From Salinicoccus halodurans (GTDB lineage: Bacteria; Bacillota; Bacilli; Staphylococcales; Salinicoccaceae): a stretch of 64,000 bases of DNA. The stretch covers positions 310,001-374,000 of the forward strand of contig NZ_FOTB01000003.1 of NCBI RefSeq assembly GCF_900114445.1, in the 5' to 3' direction. Below are positions 34,698 through 43,743 of the stretch, one piece after another. Position 1 is the first letter of the stretch. Each line of letters begins with the position of its first letter. Both the position numbers and the translations under genes were made by a program. Under the pieces are notes generated by a model. It did no database searches. It was not told the DNA's origin and saw nothing but the letters and a program-made list of their open reading frames with translations.

Positions 34698-36338
34698 TTA
34701 TTCTTCGATATCTACGTATTTCAACTGTACGTTTCCGAGTGGATCGGATTTCATATTTTTAACTTTCTCATCATGTACTGAAAGGTTCGTGTAGAAATAG
34801 ATCGGTGCGATAGGGAAATCATTCATGAATATCTCTTCCGCATCTTTCATCATCTGAGTACGCGTTTCAGGATCTGTTTCCTTGGCTGCGTCATTCAACA
34901 GCTGAGTATACTCTTCGTTTGTCCAGCCTGTATTATTATTGCCGCCTTCATTTTTGTAGATTTCAAGGAAGTTGATCGGGTCATTGAAGTCGCCGAGCCA
35001 GCCGTAACGGCCGACCTGATGATTCCCTGCATCAAGTTCTTCAAGATATACCTGCCATTCGGAGTTGTTCAGAGATACATCTATTCCCAGATCTTTTTTC
35101 CAGCCCTGTTGTATAAATTGTGCAATTTGGGCATGTGCTTCACTGGTATTGTAAGATAATGCGATTTTGAGCTCGGAAGGATCACTCAGACCGAGTTCCT
35201 CCAATCCTTTATCAAGTGCTTCTTTTGCTGCTTCAAGATCATTTGATTGGAAGTATTCCGTCGGCTCTTCGAAGCCTTCCATTGTAAGAGGTACAAGTCC
35301 CGTGCCTGGTTTTTGTTCCCCTTTGGTAACATTTTCGATCAGACCTTCACGGTCGATTGCGATTGTCAATGCCTCACGGATATTCTTGTTCTGCATGATT
35401 TCATCCTGAACGTTGAATACATACATGTATGTGCCCGCCTGGTCTCTTATATTAAGCGTGCCGTCTTCTTTGAATTGATTTAAAGCGTTAAGGTCGATTG
35501 TGTTGAAAGGTGAACCGAGATAGTCCAGATCCCCTGATTGATACATTTTCAAAGCAGTTGCTTCGCTTTCGACCATGTCTATGTTTACAGTGTCCAGTGC
35601 TACATTTTCAGCATCCCAGTATGAATCATTCTTTTTAAGGACGATTGCATCAGAGCTGGCAAAACTGTCCAAGACGAAAGGACCGTTTCCAATGTAATTT
35701 TCTCCGTTTGGATCTGTATGCCAATCAGGATTTTCTTCGGCCATTTTGGAATTCACAGGGTAATAAGTATAGAAAGCTGTGAGTTCGTCGAAGAATGGTG
35801 TCGGATTGTTCAACGTCACTTCCAGGGTTTTGTCGTCCACTGCTGTGACAGCGACATCATCTGCACTGCCTTCCCCGGTGTTGTATGCTTCAGCTCCTTC
35901 TATGTAATAAAGCTGGTAAGCATAGTCGGAAGCGTTTTCGGGGTTAAGTGCCCATTTCCAGGCATATTCGAAATCCTGTGCTGTGACCGGGTCGCCATTT
36001 GACCACTCAGCATCTCTCAGCGTGTAAGTATAAGTAAGTTCATCTTCACTCACTTCAATGTTCTCTGCCATTGCCGGCTCAGGGTTGCCTTCCGGATCCA
36101 GGCGTGTCAGACCTTCAAATACACTGGCCATGATTGCACCGGATGTCGTATCGGTAGCGAGTGCCGGGTGGAATGATGGAGGGTCTGAGGTGATGGAAAG
36201 ATTGATGGATTTTTCAGCTTCTCCCTCTCCTCCGGAACTGTCTGCTTCACCTTCCCCGCCGCTGTCTCCACCGAAATTGCAGGCTGCAAGAACCAGAACT
36301 AAAGCTGCAAGAAGTATTAAATTTTTAAAACTTTTCAT
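34698..36338 (-). CDS. oppA: Oligopeptide-binding lipoprotein OppA
   Basis: This 546-residue solute-binding lipoprotein captures peptides outside the membrane. A signal peptide ends in LAAC, followed by an acidic Ser/Gly-rich linker (GGDSGGEGEADSSGGEGE). The family-5 binding-protein motif is visible in AMAENIEVSEDELTYTYTLRDAEWSNGDPVTAQDF. The start is ATG 36338, with AAAAGGAAG upstream; the frame's earlier start has no site. It is the first gene of oppABCDF and has its own promoter and a cre-like site upstream. Confidence 0.93.
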   Translation of the reverse strand: MKSFKNLILLAALVLVLAACNFGGDSGGEGEADSSGGEGEAEKSINLSITSDPPSFHPALATDTTSGAIMASVFEGLTRLDPEGNPEPAMAENIEVSEDELTYTYTLRDAEWSNGDPVTAQDFEYAWKWALNPENASDYAYQLYYIEGAEAYNTGEGSADDVAVTAVDDKTLEVTLNNPTPFFDELTAFYTYYPVNSKMAEENPDWHTDPNGENYIGNGPFVLDSFASSDAIVLKKNDSYWDAENVALDTVNIDMVESEATALKMYQSGDLDYLGSPFNTIDLNALNQFKEDGTLNIRDQAGTYMYVFNVQDEIMQNKNIREALTIAIDREGLIENVTKGEQKPGTGLVPLTMEGFEEPTEYFQSNDLEAAKEALDKGLEELGLSDPSELKIALSYNTSEAHAQIAQFIQQGWKKDLGIDVSLNNSEWQVYLEELDAGNHQVGRYGWLGDFNDPINFLEIYKNEGGNNNTGWTNEEYTQLLNDAAKETDPETRTQMMKDAEEIFMNDFPIAPIYFYTNLSVHDEKVKNMKSDPLGNVQLKYVDIEE

Positions 36339-36433
36339 ACAGTAAGCCACTTCCTTTTCCTTTTTGTAATGTAATTCCACTTTATTCAAAATTACATCCC
36401 TTTGTTTGTATTGAAAAAACATACCCCTAAAAA

Positions 36434-36447
36434 TTAAAACGCTTTCG
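36434..36447. promoter_or_regulatory. cre-like site at the oppA start point
   Basis: TTAAAACGCTTTCG matches TGWAANCGNTNWCA at 12 of 14 positions, including the central CG. It lies just downstream of the oppA -10, where CcpA binding would block transcription. Confidence 0.4.
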
Positions 36448-36454
36448 ATTTTAA

Positions 36455-36483
36455 ATTATCTACAATATCCATTGAAAAGTCAA
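36455..36483 (-). promoter_or_regulatory. oppA operon promoter
   Basis: On the minus strand TTGACT (36483-36478) and GATAAT (36460-36455) are separated by 17 bases, about 115 bases upstream of the oppA start codon. Confidence 0.65.
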
Positions 36484-36749
36484 TAAGTGTTTTCGAATTT
36501 TTGACAATTGTCAGAAATGACATGGGGAATTTTTATTAATCAAAAAGAAATGATTATACATAAGTGCATTTATTAAAAAAATGAAAAAGTGTAATGTACT
36601 TTTATAGAAAAGGGTATTTAATAGCATAAAAAAAGAGTTTTTCCAAGTAAATTTTTCTTTACTGAAAATTAATACTAGGTATACATTCATAATTTATAAT
36701 ATAAATGCAGACATTATATTGCACAAAAAAATTGGGAGGTTTTACGAGA

Positions 36750-38621
36750 ATGGGTTTCAATTTATCAACCAACAGGAATTTTTCGGCAGGGGTTGTCATT
36801 GCATCTGTTATTTTTGCACTGGCCATTTCCCTGTTTTACAGTCCGCTGGTTCACGCGGCAGGCGGAGGAGGACCGACCGGTTCCGCCGGAGATCCGGCAG
36901 AAAGTACAGAGGAAAATGATGCAGAGGAATTCGATCCTGTCCTGACAGAAACAAAGCCTGAAGTGGCGGATGTAGAACCTAATAATCTGCCCAACCGTAT
37001 CATGACTACATTCAATGGCGATACTTCAAGTGAAATGGGTTTCAGCTGGTACACCACTGATCATTTCAAAGATTCCAAAGTATGGATTTCCAAATCCGGG
37101 AATTTCGATGATACTTTACAGTTCGAAGCAGAGGCAAAAGAGGTTACTTCGAGCTACGGGGAACGCGATGAGAACGGTAACTACATATTTGCAGAAGTGA
37201 AGGAAGATGAGGAAGGGGAAGCGGTTGAAGATGAGAACGGCGAACCTGTAATCAACGGCTACTACACGGATCGACAGGCACATGGTGATGAATGGATGTC
37301 CGGTGATTACGGACATATCGAACTCACTGATGTAACCGAATATTCCTATAAGGCGAAGGCGACCGGCCTTGAACCCAATACGACCTACTATTACCAGGTA
37401 GGCAGTGGATCAGGTAAGGTAAGTGAGTTTGGCAAGTTCAAAACTTCCGGTGAAAATGGGGATCCATTCAAATTTGTGCATTACACAGATACCCAAAATG
37501 CATTTTGGAATGAAAATGTACGAAACGAAGCGGCATTCGGTGCAGATACCTTAAAAAGAGCGCTCGAAACAGCAGGAGATGCCGATTTTGCACTGCACAC
37601 GGGAGATATAGTTGAAGTGGCAGAAGTGGAAGATGAGTGGGTGGATCTATACGAGCAGTCCCGTCCGTACTTCATGCAGACAGCGATGGCTGTTGCTCCG
37701 GGCAACCATGATGAGTACGCACTCAACTACGGAGATGAACCGCTTACAGAAAAATTCAATGAGCATGTCAACGTACCTGTAACGAATGAAGCAGTGTCTG
37801 GAGGATCCTACTACTCCTTCGATTACAACGGTGTTCATTTTGTAACCCTTAACACTAATGACAATAAGGAATCTGAAGATAATCCGGATGGGAAAGCCAT
37901 CGGGGAAGAGCAGATGAAATGGATCAGTGAAGATGTGAAGAAGGCACGTGAAAATGGTGCAGAGTGGATTGTGCTGAACTATCATAAGCCGCTGTACTCC
38001 AAATCCTATCATTCACTGCAGGATGAAGATGTCCAGAAAGTAAGGGAAGAGCTGACAGCATTGATAGACGAACTGGATATTGATCTGGCATTGCAGGGGC
38101 ATGACCATGTCATTTCAAGAACGCATTCGCTGACTCATGTTCCGACTGAGGAAAACTTCTCGAATGCTGAAGTTGAAGATGTAAAAACACATGTCGGACA
38201 AAATGGTGTGGAATATATGGAGAATCCTGACGGTACGGTATATGTGCTGCCGAATACCGGCGGAACAAAGGAATATGATGATGTTTATTCGAAAGGGCTG
38301 GAACATCTTCATGAAGTGAGACCGGATTTGGATTGGATGACCCAGGAAGATCTCGACCACTATAACAGTCTGTTTGGTTTCGGCAGCCAGCCGCAGGAAA
38401 CAGATGCCTTTGCGGAATCCCATTCCAATAACAGAGACTCCTCTACTCAGAACTTCGCAGTATATGAAGTTGTTGATGATGAAATGATTGTACGCATGTA
38501 TCAGATCAGCGGCGAACTTCTTGAAGGAGAACCTCGTAAAGTGGAGCTGATTGATGAATTCGGTATTCATAAAGATGCCAAAGACCAGGAAGTGGAAGAA
38601 ACAGAAGATGAGGCAGCGTAA
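36750..38621 (+). CDS. Secreted metallophosphoesterase with N-terminal Fn3-like domain
   Basis: This 623-residue exported protein has a signal peptide ending near VHAAG, a disordered acidic stretch, an Fn3-like phosphatase N-domain (ending in LEPNTTYYYQVGSGSG) and a calcineurin-like catalytic domain. Metal-site residues are Asp247 (DTQ), Asp286 (GDIVE), Asn319/His320 (GNHDE), His412 (NYHKPL) and His451/His453 (GHDH), the purple-acid-phosphatase order. It is strongly acidic, with two runs rich in Glu/Asp, and has no LPxTG anchor, so it is probably released. Phosphate scavenging from organic esters is a reasonable guess. GGGAGG precedes ATG 36750. A terminator follows. Confidence 0.87.
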   Translation: MGFNLSTNRNFSAGVVIASVIFALAISLFYSPLVHAAGGGGPTGSAGDPAESTEENDAEEFDPVLTETKPEVADVEPNNLPNRIMTTFNGDTSSEMGFSWYTTDHFKDSKVWISKSGNFDDTLQFEAEAKEVTSSYGERDENGNYIFAEVKEDEEGEAVEDENGEPVINGYYTDRQAHGDEWMSGDYGHIELTDVTEYSYKAKATGLEPNTTYYYQVGSGSGKVSEFGKFKTSGENGDPFKFVHYTDTQNAFWNENVRNEAAFGADTLKRALETAGDADFALHTGDIVEVAEVEDEWVDLYEQSRPYFMQTAMAVAPGNHDEYALNYGDEPLTEKFNEHVNVPVTNEAVSGGSYYSFDYNGVHFVTLNTNDNKESEDNPDGKAIGEEQMKWISEDVKKARENGAEWIVLNYHKPLYSKSYHSLQDEDVQKVREELTALIDELDIDLALQGHDHVISRTHSLTHVPTEENFSNAEVEDVKTHVGQNGVEYMENPDGTVYVLPNTGGTKEYDDVYSKGLEHLHEVRPDLDWMTQEDLDHYNSLFGFGSQPQETDAFAESHSNNRDSSTQNFAVYEVVDDEMIVRMYQISGELLEGEPRKVELIDEFGIHKDAKDQEVEETEDEAA

Positions 38622-38632
38622 TTTACTGCCGG

Positions 38633-38662
38633 GGAGACTGGTTATCCAGTCTTCTTTTTTTG
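38633..38662 (+). terminator. Terminator after the metallophosphoesterase
   Basis: AGACTGG (38635-38641) and CCAGTCT (38646-38652) with a TTAT loop are followed by a run of seven T. Confidence 0.9.
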
Positions 38663-38746
38663 AGTAGTTAATATTATTTAATTTTATCGAAAAAATGTAT
38701 AATGTAACCGTGTTGAGTTAAGCATTTTGAAGAAGGGGATGTCGTA

Positions 38747-39184
38747 ATGTTCAATGCAGTGCAGTATTTCAATTTTTCCGATGCGCTGGGAGCACTGGAA
38801 TTTTACGAAAAGAACTTTGGTGCAAAAGTGACCGGCAAATCGATGGCAGATGATGATATGTTCAGGGATTCTCTGCAGCAGATGGGAATGACGGAAGAAG
38901 AAGCAAAGACATTTGTGATGAATGCGGAATTTGAGATCCTCGGTCAGCATTTCATGGCGAGTTCGACATGGAAGCAGAAAGAAATCGATAATGAAGGCGC
39001 GAGTATCTGTTTCACTTTTGACAGTAAAGATGAGACAGCGGCTAAAAAAGCGAAAGATTTTTATGAGCAGGCGGTTGCAGCCGGATGCAAAGTGGATATG
39101 GAACTTGGTCCAACTGAATGGACGGAACTGTTCGCAAGCCTCAGGGATCCATATGGCGTAACCTGGATGCTGAGTGCGGAATAA
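38747..39184 (+). CDS. VOC-family (glyoxalase/PhnB-like) protein
   Basis: This 145-residue vicinal-oxygen-chelate protein of the PhnB-like subgroup opens with VQYFNFSDALGALEFYEKNFGA and ends with the characteristic WTELFASLRDPYGVTWML. The middle part has NAEFEILGQHFMASS. Members include antibiotic-binding and uncharacterised enzymes; no ligand can be inferred here. It is a single gene between two terminators. AAGGGGATG lies before the start. Confidence 0.85.
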   Translation: MFNAVQYFNFSDALGALEFYEKNFGAKVTGKSMADDDMFRDSLQQMGMTEEEAKTFVMNAEFEILGQHFMASSTWKQKEIDNEGASICFTFDSKDETAAKKAKDFYEQAVAAGCKVDMELGPTEWTELFASLRDPYGVTWMLSAE

Positions 39185-39198
39185 TGCAGAAAGAGTTT

Positions 39199-39236
39199 AG
39201 AAGGCAGTGTCTTCCGGAAGGGATGCACTGCCTTCT
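39199..39236. terminator. Bidirectional terminator
   Basis: GAAGGCAGTG (39200-39209) and CACTGCCTTC (39226-39235) form a ten-pair stem between the convergent VOC and MFS genes. Confidence 0.85.
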
Positions 39237-39242
39237 TGTATA

Positions 39243-40418
39243 CTAATTCATTTCAAATAAACTTTTATCTTCCACTCTGCCGGCAATAATCATGGAAAAC
39301 ATTCCGAAAAATATCATGGCTGCCGCGACAAAAGTGATGTGTGTATAACTAAAATCCATATTCAGCAATGCGCTGCCCAGTGTGGCACCGATTGAATTTG
39401 CCAGATTGAACACGGAAGCGGCGAGTGTTCCTGATAATGCGGGTGCTTCTTTTGCAGCAAATATAATTTTTGAATTCAGGATCGGTGTGGTTCCGAAAGT
39501 GCCCATGCCGAACAGCAGACTGGCCGCATAAGCCAGTACAGGCATCTGAAGCATAAAGGTGAAGATGAACAGTACGATTCCAAGGGCTCCCATTGTCATA
39601 ATGATTCTTGAGGTGAGCAGGCTCGGCTGTACCGTGCCCGCTGTAAAGTTTCCGGCAACTGCTCCAAGGCCGAACAGAAACATGCTGATGGTAATGCCGG
39701 CAGTGCCAAATCCGGTGATTTGTCTGAGCATCGGTTCCATGAATGTATAAGCGGTAAATACACCTGAGAAGCCGAAGACAATGACAAAGATGGTCATCAG
39801 TACATTTTTATTCTTAATGACACTGAGTTCTTTCGAGATTTTGGGTATATCTTTCGGACGATAATTCGGTGTCGTGAGAATGATTCCTATTAAAGTTGTC
39901 AGTCCGAGCACTGCAATAATCCAGAATACGAGTCTCCAGTCCAGCGCAGCTCCGACAAATGAACCGAAAGGGACGCCGAGCATGATGGCAATCGTAAGAC
40001 CGCCGTTGACAGCGGCGATGCTGGCTGTTTTCTTATGCGGAGGTGAGATGGCCATTGCAAGACTCATTGTCAATCCAAAGAACGGAGCATGCATTGAAGC
40101 CGAAAGTAACCTGGAAAATAGCAGGACTTCGAAATTGGGTGCAGTAGCGGCGACGATGTTACTGATAAGAAAGATTGAAACAAGTATGATCAATAAAAGT
40201 TTTGGTGAAAATTTTAATGTGGCAAGCCGTACAATCGGACCGAAGATTGTTACGCTGATTGCGTAGACGCTTAAAAGCAGGCCGGTAGTGGCTATTGCTA
40301 CATCCAGATCTGCTGCAAATTGTGTGAGCAGTCCCGTAACGACATATTCTGTCATTCCTATAGCGAAAGTACCCACCATAAATACAGCGATTATAATATT
40401 CCTTGAAGGGTTGAACAT
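39243..40418 (-). CDS. MFS transporter, DHA1 (AraJ/PbuE-like) family
   Basis: This 391-residue protein has 12 predicted spans of the DHA1 drug/metabolite exporter type. The N-terminus FMVGTFAIGMTEYVVTGLL and the LSASMHAPFFGLTMSLAM region resemble AraJ/YdhP/PbuE proteins, which export sugars, purines or drugs. No regulator lies next to it, and the substrate is unknown. AAAGGAGTCC lies before the ATG. Confidence 0.85.
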   Translation of the reverse strand: MFNPSRNIIIAVFMVGTFAIGMTEYVVTGLLTQFAADLDVAIATTGLLLSVYAISVTIFGPIVRLATLKFSPKLLLIILVSIFLISNIVAATAPNFEVLLFSRLLSASMHAPFFGLTMSLAMAISPPHKKTASIAAVNGGLTIAIMLGVPFGSFVGAALDWRLVFWIIAVLGLTTLIGIILTTPNYRPKDIPKISKELSVIKNKNVLMTIFVIVFGFSGVFTAYTFMEPMLRQITGFGTAGITISMFLFGLGAVAGNFTAGTVQPSLLTSRIIMTMGALGIVLFIFTFMLQMPVLAYAASLLFGMGTFGTTPILNSKIIFAAKEAPALSGTLAASVFNLANSIGATLGSALLNMDFSYTHITFVAAAMIFFGMFSMIIAGRVEDKSLFEMN

Positions 40419-40659
40419 AGAGGACTCCTTTCACTCTTTGCAAATATAGAAAGCAATACTATTACATATGAAGTGGATTGTCTATAGACAAAACCGGATT
40501 ACGGAAGAATGACAATGTACATTCAAATGAAAACGTATTATCAGTTGAAAAATTATAATAAATTGAATTATTTAGAAAATTTAATTGCCAGACACTTGAA
40601 TCAGTGCTTTAATTATTAATTAAACACATGGGGAAATACAATAAAAGAAGGTAGCGTCT

Positions 40660-41898
40660 ATGGGTGAAAACATCCGCATGGCTGCGAGCCTGTATATCAA
40701 CTACATCCTGCTCGGGATGATTAATCTTATCATTGCTTTACATATGGGATTTTTGACTGTGCAATTCGATACTGATGCAGCTGCCATCAGTATGCTGATA
40801 TCCGCGATAGGGATCGGCAAATTATTCGGTTTGTCATTTGCCGGTAAACTATCGGATTCCTTGGGGAGAAAACCGATGGTGATCACCGCCGGCATACTGT
40901 ATGTAATATTTTTGATCGCGGTGCCATTTTCACCAACATATGGCATTGCGTTCGCATTCGCACTATTGGCGGGGATGGGGAATTCCATCCTCGATACAAG
41001 TACATATCCTGCACTGATCGAAGGCTTTCCGAAACGGGCCAGTTCTGCAACAGTACTGGTTAAGGCCTTCATGTCAATTGGGGCGACAATCCTGCCTTTG
41101 ATGATTACATTCTTTATCGCAAAAGAGCTGTTTTACGGATATACATTCTTTATAATGGCATTCGTATTTCTCATCAATGCAGTCCATTTGACCACAGTCA
41201 AGTTTCCGAAGGCGAATATGGTCGTGGTTGAGCCGGGGACTGATAATAATGGAGAGAATAAAAAGAAAGCAGAACCTCATTTTGCAGTGAAGCCCAGGTT
41301 TTGGAGGGAGGGCGTTACTGTAATTTTCATTGGATTCACCTCCGTGTCCCTGTTCATGATCATTCAAACATGGATGGCAACCTTTGCAGAGGAAATTATC
41401 GGTATGGATGAATCGACAGCAATCAATCTGCTGAGTTATTACAGCTTCGGAGGATTCATTACTGTAATTCTGCTCGCCACAATGCTGGATAGAGTTTTCA
41501 GACCGGTAACAATCCTGATACTGTATCCGCTGATAGCGATTGCAGCACTATCTGCGCTGCTCTTCGTAACGAATTACTATGTACTGGTAGTCATCGCATT
41601 CATACTTGGTTTATGTACATCGGGATTGTTCCAGCTTGCAGTCACTCTGATGGCGGAATTCTTCCCGGGAAGAAAAGGGACGAGTACGGCCTTTGTAACA
41701 CTGTCTTCCAGTATTGCATTCATAGTGATTCCTTCGCTGACCGGTCTGATCAACAGACATATTGGAGTGACCTATATATTCCTGTTCGAAATCGCAGTGG
41801 CTGTAGTTGCAATGGCACTCGCAGTATTCGTATCCGTCAGGTACAGGAAGATATTCAATATTACTACCCGTAAAAGGGTGTTGTGGAGAAATCCTTAA
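40660..41898 (+). CDS. MFS transporter of unknown substrate
   Basis: This 412-residue, 12-span MFS protein has motif A in the cytoplasmic 2-3 loop as GKLSDSLGRKPMV, a YPALIEGFPKRAS loop, and a charged central loop (NNGENKKKAEPHF). GAAGGTAG precedes the ATG. It faces away from the other MFS gene across a 240-bp gap. That gap is AT-rich and shows no clear operator. Confidence 0.83.
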   Translation: MGENIRMAASLYINYILLGMINLIIALHMGFLTVQFDTDAAAISMLISAIGIGKLFGLSFAGKLSDSLGRKPMVITAGILYVIFLIAVPFSPTYGIAFAFALLAGMGNSILDTSTYPALIEGFPKRASSATVLVKAFMSIGATILPLMITFFIAKELFYGYTFFIMAFVFLINAVHLTTVKFPKANMVVVEPGTDNNGENKKKAEPHFAVKPRFWREGVTVIFIGFTSVSLFMIIQTWMATFAEEIIGMDESTAINLLSYYSFGGFITVILLATMLDRVFRPVTILILYPLIAIAALSALLFVTNYYVLVVIAFILGLCTSGLFQLAVTLMAEFFPGRKGTSTAFVTLSSSIAFIVIPSLTGLINRHIGVTYIFLFEIAVAVVAMALAVFVSVRYRKIFNITTRKRVLWRNP

Positions 41899-41978
41899 AG
41901 TGCTTCCATTCTCCTGTACTGGATGATTATCAGGGACCGTCAATAATTATGTGTAAATAAATGCTTTGGAATGATGAT

Positions 41979-42016
41979 AAAACAGGGCCGGTCTGATCGC
42001 AGACCGGCCCTGTTTT
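41979..42016. terminator. Bidirectional terminator, MFS / ctaG
   Basis: A perfect 17-pair stem (41979-41995 with 42000-42016) and a four-base ATCG loop sit directly at the ctaG stop codon. Confidence 0.93.
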
Positions 42017-42017
42017 A

Positions 42018-42821
42018 TCAGGAAATATGATATGACTGAGAAGATCTGTCTCTTTTTGTTGCTGACGCCCTGTACCACTGATGACAAAGGATGATGATCA
42101 GACAAAAATCTATGAGATCCCCGCCGTAATACATTAATAAAGCACCTGTTTCACCTTCCTGGCGGGAGACGCTCTGTGGCGGTTCAGCATAAATGAGCTT
42201 GGAAAGGATCTTATGGAAACCGAGGGCAAGGATAAGAATCACTGACCGGTACATAAAGCTGTAACGGTGGGGAGTCAGATCAATATAGACCACCGATATT
42301 GTGAACAGATAGCCGGCCAGCAATACATGAAGGTGTACAAGAGCAAACAGCCACAGGGATGAATGCATCATTGTAAACAGATCGGTTTTATAAATCAGGT
42401 ACAATCCGCCAATATTCAGGACGGATGCGATCAGTGGATTGCTGATGAATTGACCGTAGCGGCTATTCAAAACTCTGCTCAATCTTCTGGCGGCAGACAC
42501 ATTTAATGTACGCATGAGGAGGGTCATCGGTTTGCTGAAAACCAGCAAAAGAGGGGCGAGCATACCCAGTAACAGATGACCGGCCATATGAGCCGTGAAA
42601 TTTTCATGTGACATTTCAAAGAGTGGTCCCGTTAGGGCCGCAGTGGCAGCGCTGATTCCCGAAAACCAGAAAATATAGCGGGAATACGGCCATTTCCTAT
42701 GTTTCTTATTAGAGAGAAAAATGGCAGATGGATAGAGCAGCAAAGCCCCTGCACCGAGCAGTAGTATAATAGTTTCAAAAACTGCAAAATTGACAGGCGC
42801 CATAGCGTGTGCATGCATCAC
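42018..42821 (-). CDS. ctaG: Cytochrome c oxidase assembly factor CtaG-type
   Basis: This 267-residue, seven-span protein of the caa3-type CtaG family is needed for maturation (copper insertion) of heme-copper oxidases. FTAHMAGHLLLGMLAPLLLVFSKP, SSLWLFALVHLHVLLAGYLF and MYYGGDLIDFCLI are the family's His-containing motifs. It starts right after the DUF2243 gene; GAGGAG seven bases before the GTG at 42821 supports that start, with ATG 42818 as an alternative. No oxidase structural genes are in the window. Confidence 0.87.
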   Translation of the reverse strand: MMHAHAMAPVNFAVFETIILLLGAGALLLYPSAIFLSNKKHRKWPYSRYIFWFSGISAATAALTGPLFEMSHENFTAHMAGHLLLGMLAPLLLVFSKPMTLLMRTLNVSAARRLSRVLNSRYGQFISNPLIASVLNIGGLYLIYKTDLFTMMHSSLWLFALVHLHVLLAGYLFTISVVYIDLTPHRYSFMYRSVILILALGFHKILSKLIYAEPPQSVSRQEGETGALLMYYGGDLIDFCLIIILCHQWYRASATKRDRSSQSYHIS

Positions 42822-42825
42822 TGCA

Positions 42826-43293
42826 TCACTCCTCGGCCTGTCGATGCTTCGACTTTATTAATAAAAGGATTCCCGACGTGAGTAAAATGAATCCGGCTGT
42901 ATTCCATGCCAGGTCGTACGGTAGTATTTCGACAGTGTAACGAACCTGATGGATACGGAGCAGTTTATGATTAATGAGGCCGTCGAACAGCTGGAAACTG
43001 CCAGTGCCAATCAGGACAGAAGCAATCCACTTCAACATGTGGACGGTATGTTTCCGTCGTAAATCTGCATACATGAACAACCCGCCAACTACAGCAAACA
43101 AAGCAAAAGCATTGAGAATACCATCGGAGAATATCCCGACCTGTGTAGTGGAGTCATCATAGAAGTGATGCCACTGGAGCAATTGATGAAAGATGATTTC
43201 GTCGATAAGTGCCATAAGTCCAATGCCAAAAAGAACACCGGACCAAACGTTTCTTGCAGAATAGGAATGATTTGAAAAACGATTTCCGGTCAT
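42826..43293 (-). CDS. DUF2243 membrane protein
   Basis: This 155-residue protein has four spans. The N-terminal region is conserved: GVLFGIGLMALIDEIIFHQLLQWHH, with several His and acidic residues at the membrane border that could bind metal. DUF2243 genes are often found beside ctaG, as here, where the two are nearly contiguous and transcribed together. A link to oxidase copper supply is an inference. AGGGGGAG lies before the start. Confidence 0.85.
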   Translation of the reverse strand: MTGNRFSNHSYSARNVWSGVLFGIGLMALIDEIIFHQLLQWHHFYDDSTTQVGIFSDGILNAFALFAVVGGLFMYADLRRKHTVHMLKWIASVLIGTGSFQLFDGLINHKLLRIHQVRYTVEILPYDLAWNTAGFILLTSGILLLIKSKHRQAEE

Positions 43294-43450
43294 TGCTTCA
43301 TCTCCCCCTGCATAACATGTAAAGTTATTTTAGATTACCCTGACTGATCAGAGGTTAAAAGTGAAATCAGGCAGTGTTTTTCAGTTATTGACCATAATAT
43401 GTTATAACAGGGCTACATAAGTTTTAAATATGGTGTAAAGGGATGATGAT

Positions 43451-43732
43451 GTGGTTAAGGAAATGAAACTCAATGATCAGACGATTGAATTAACCAGTTT
43501 TGAAGAGGAAGAAAAAAATGGCCGACTGGTCATTTCTGTGAAGTTTAATGTGACAAGTGAAGAATATCATGATGTGACCACACTTTTATATGAAGAGAAA
43601 TTCGATATCATCGTACCGGAAAAAGATATGAAATTTAAAGGTGTCATCACAAACTATTTAACATCCCTGGATAATCTGTATGAAGAAAATCAGGTGGGCG
43701 AATATCAGGTGACATTTACTGAAATTGAATAA
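43451..43732 (+). CDS. DUF3219 (YkvR-like) protein
   Basis: This is a small acidic protein of 93 residues. It resembles the Bacillus YkvR/DUF3219 family: an opening KLNDQTIELTSFEEEE, then VISVKFNVTSEEYHDVTTLLYE and a VPE...FKGVITNYLTSLDNLYEE end. The function is unknown. The GTG start at 43451 has AAAGGG nine bases upstream; ATG 43463 is a possible alternative. It is 11 bases upstream of the flavin monooxygenase gene. Confidence 0.78.
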   Translation: MVKEMKLNDQTIELTSFEEEEKNGRLVISVKFNVTSEEYHDVTTLLYEEKFDIIVPEKDMKFKGVITNYLTSLDNLYEENQVGEYQVTFTEIE

Positions 43733-43743
43733 TTGGAGATTTT

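Larger units (their letters stand above)
36339..36749. other. oppA / metallophosphoesterase divergent region
   Basis: This 411-bp AT-rich region holds the oppA promoter and cre-like site listed separately. A perfect 12-base palindrome TGACAATTGTCA (36502-36513) lies upstream of the oppA -35, and a TATAAT (36695-36700) lies in front of the metallophosphoesterase. Two CodY-like strings with four mismatches each occur but are not convincing. No gene is seen. Confidence 0.5.

Noticed and set aside
36502-36670. CodY-like strings upstream of oppA and the metallophosphoesterase
   Set aside because: Each has four mismatches to AATTTTCWGAAAATT, which is expected by chance in DNA this AT-rich.
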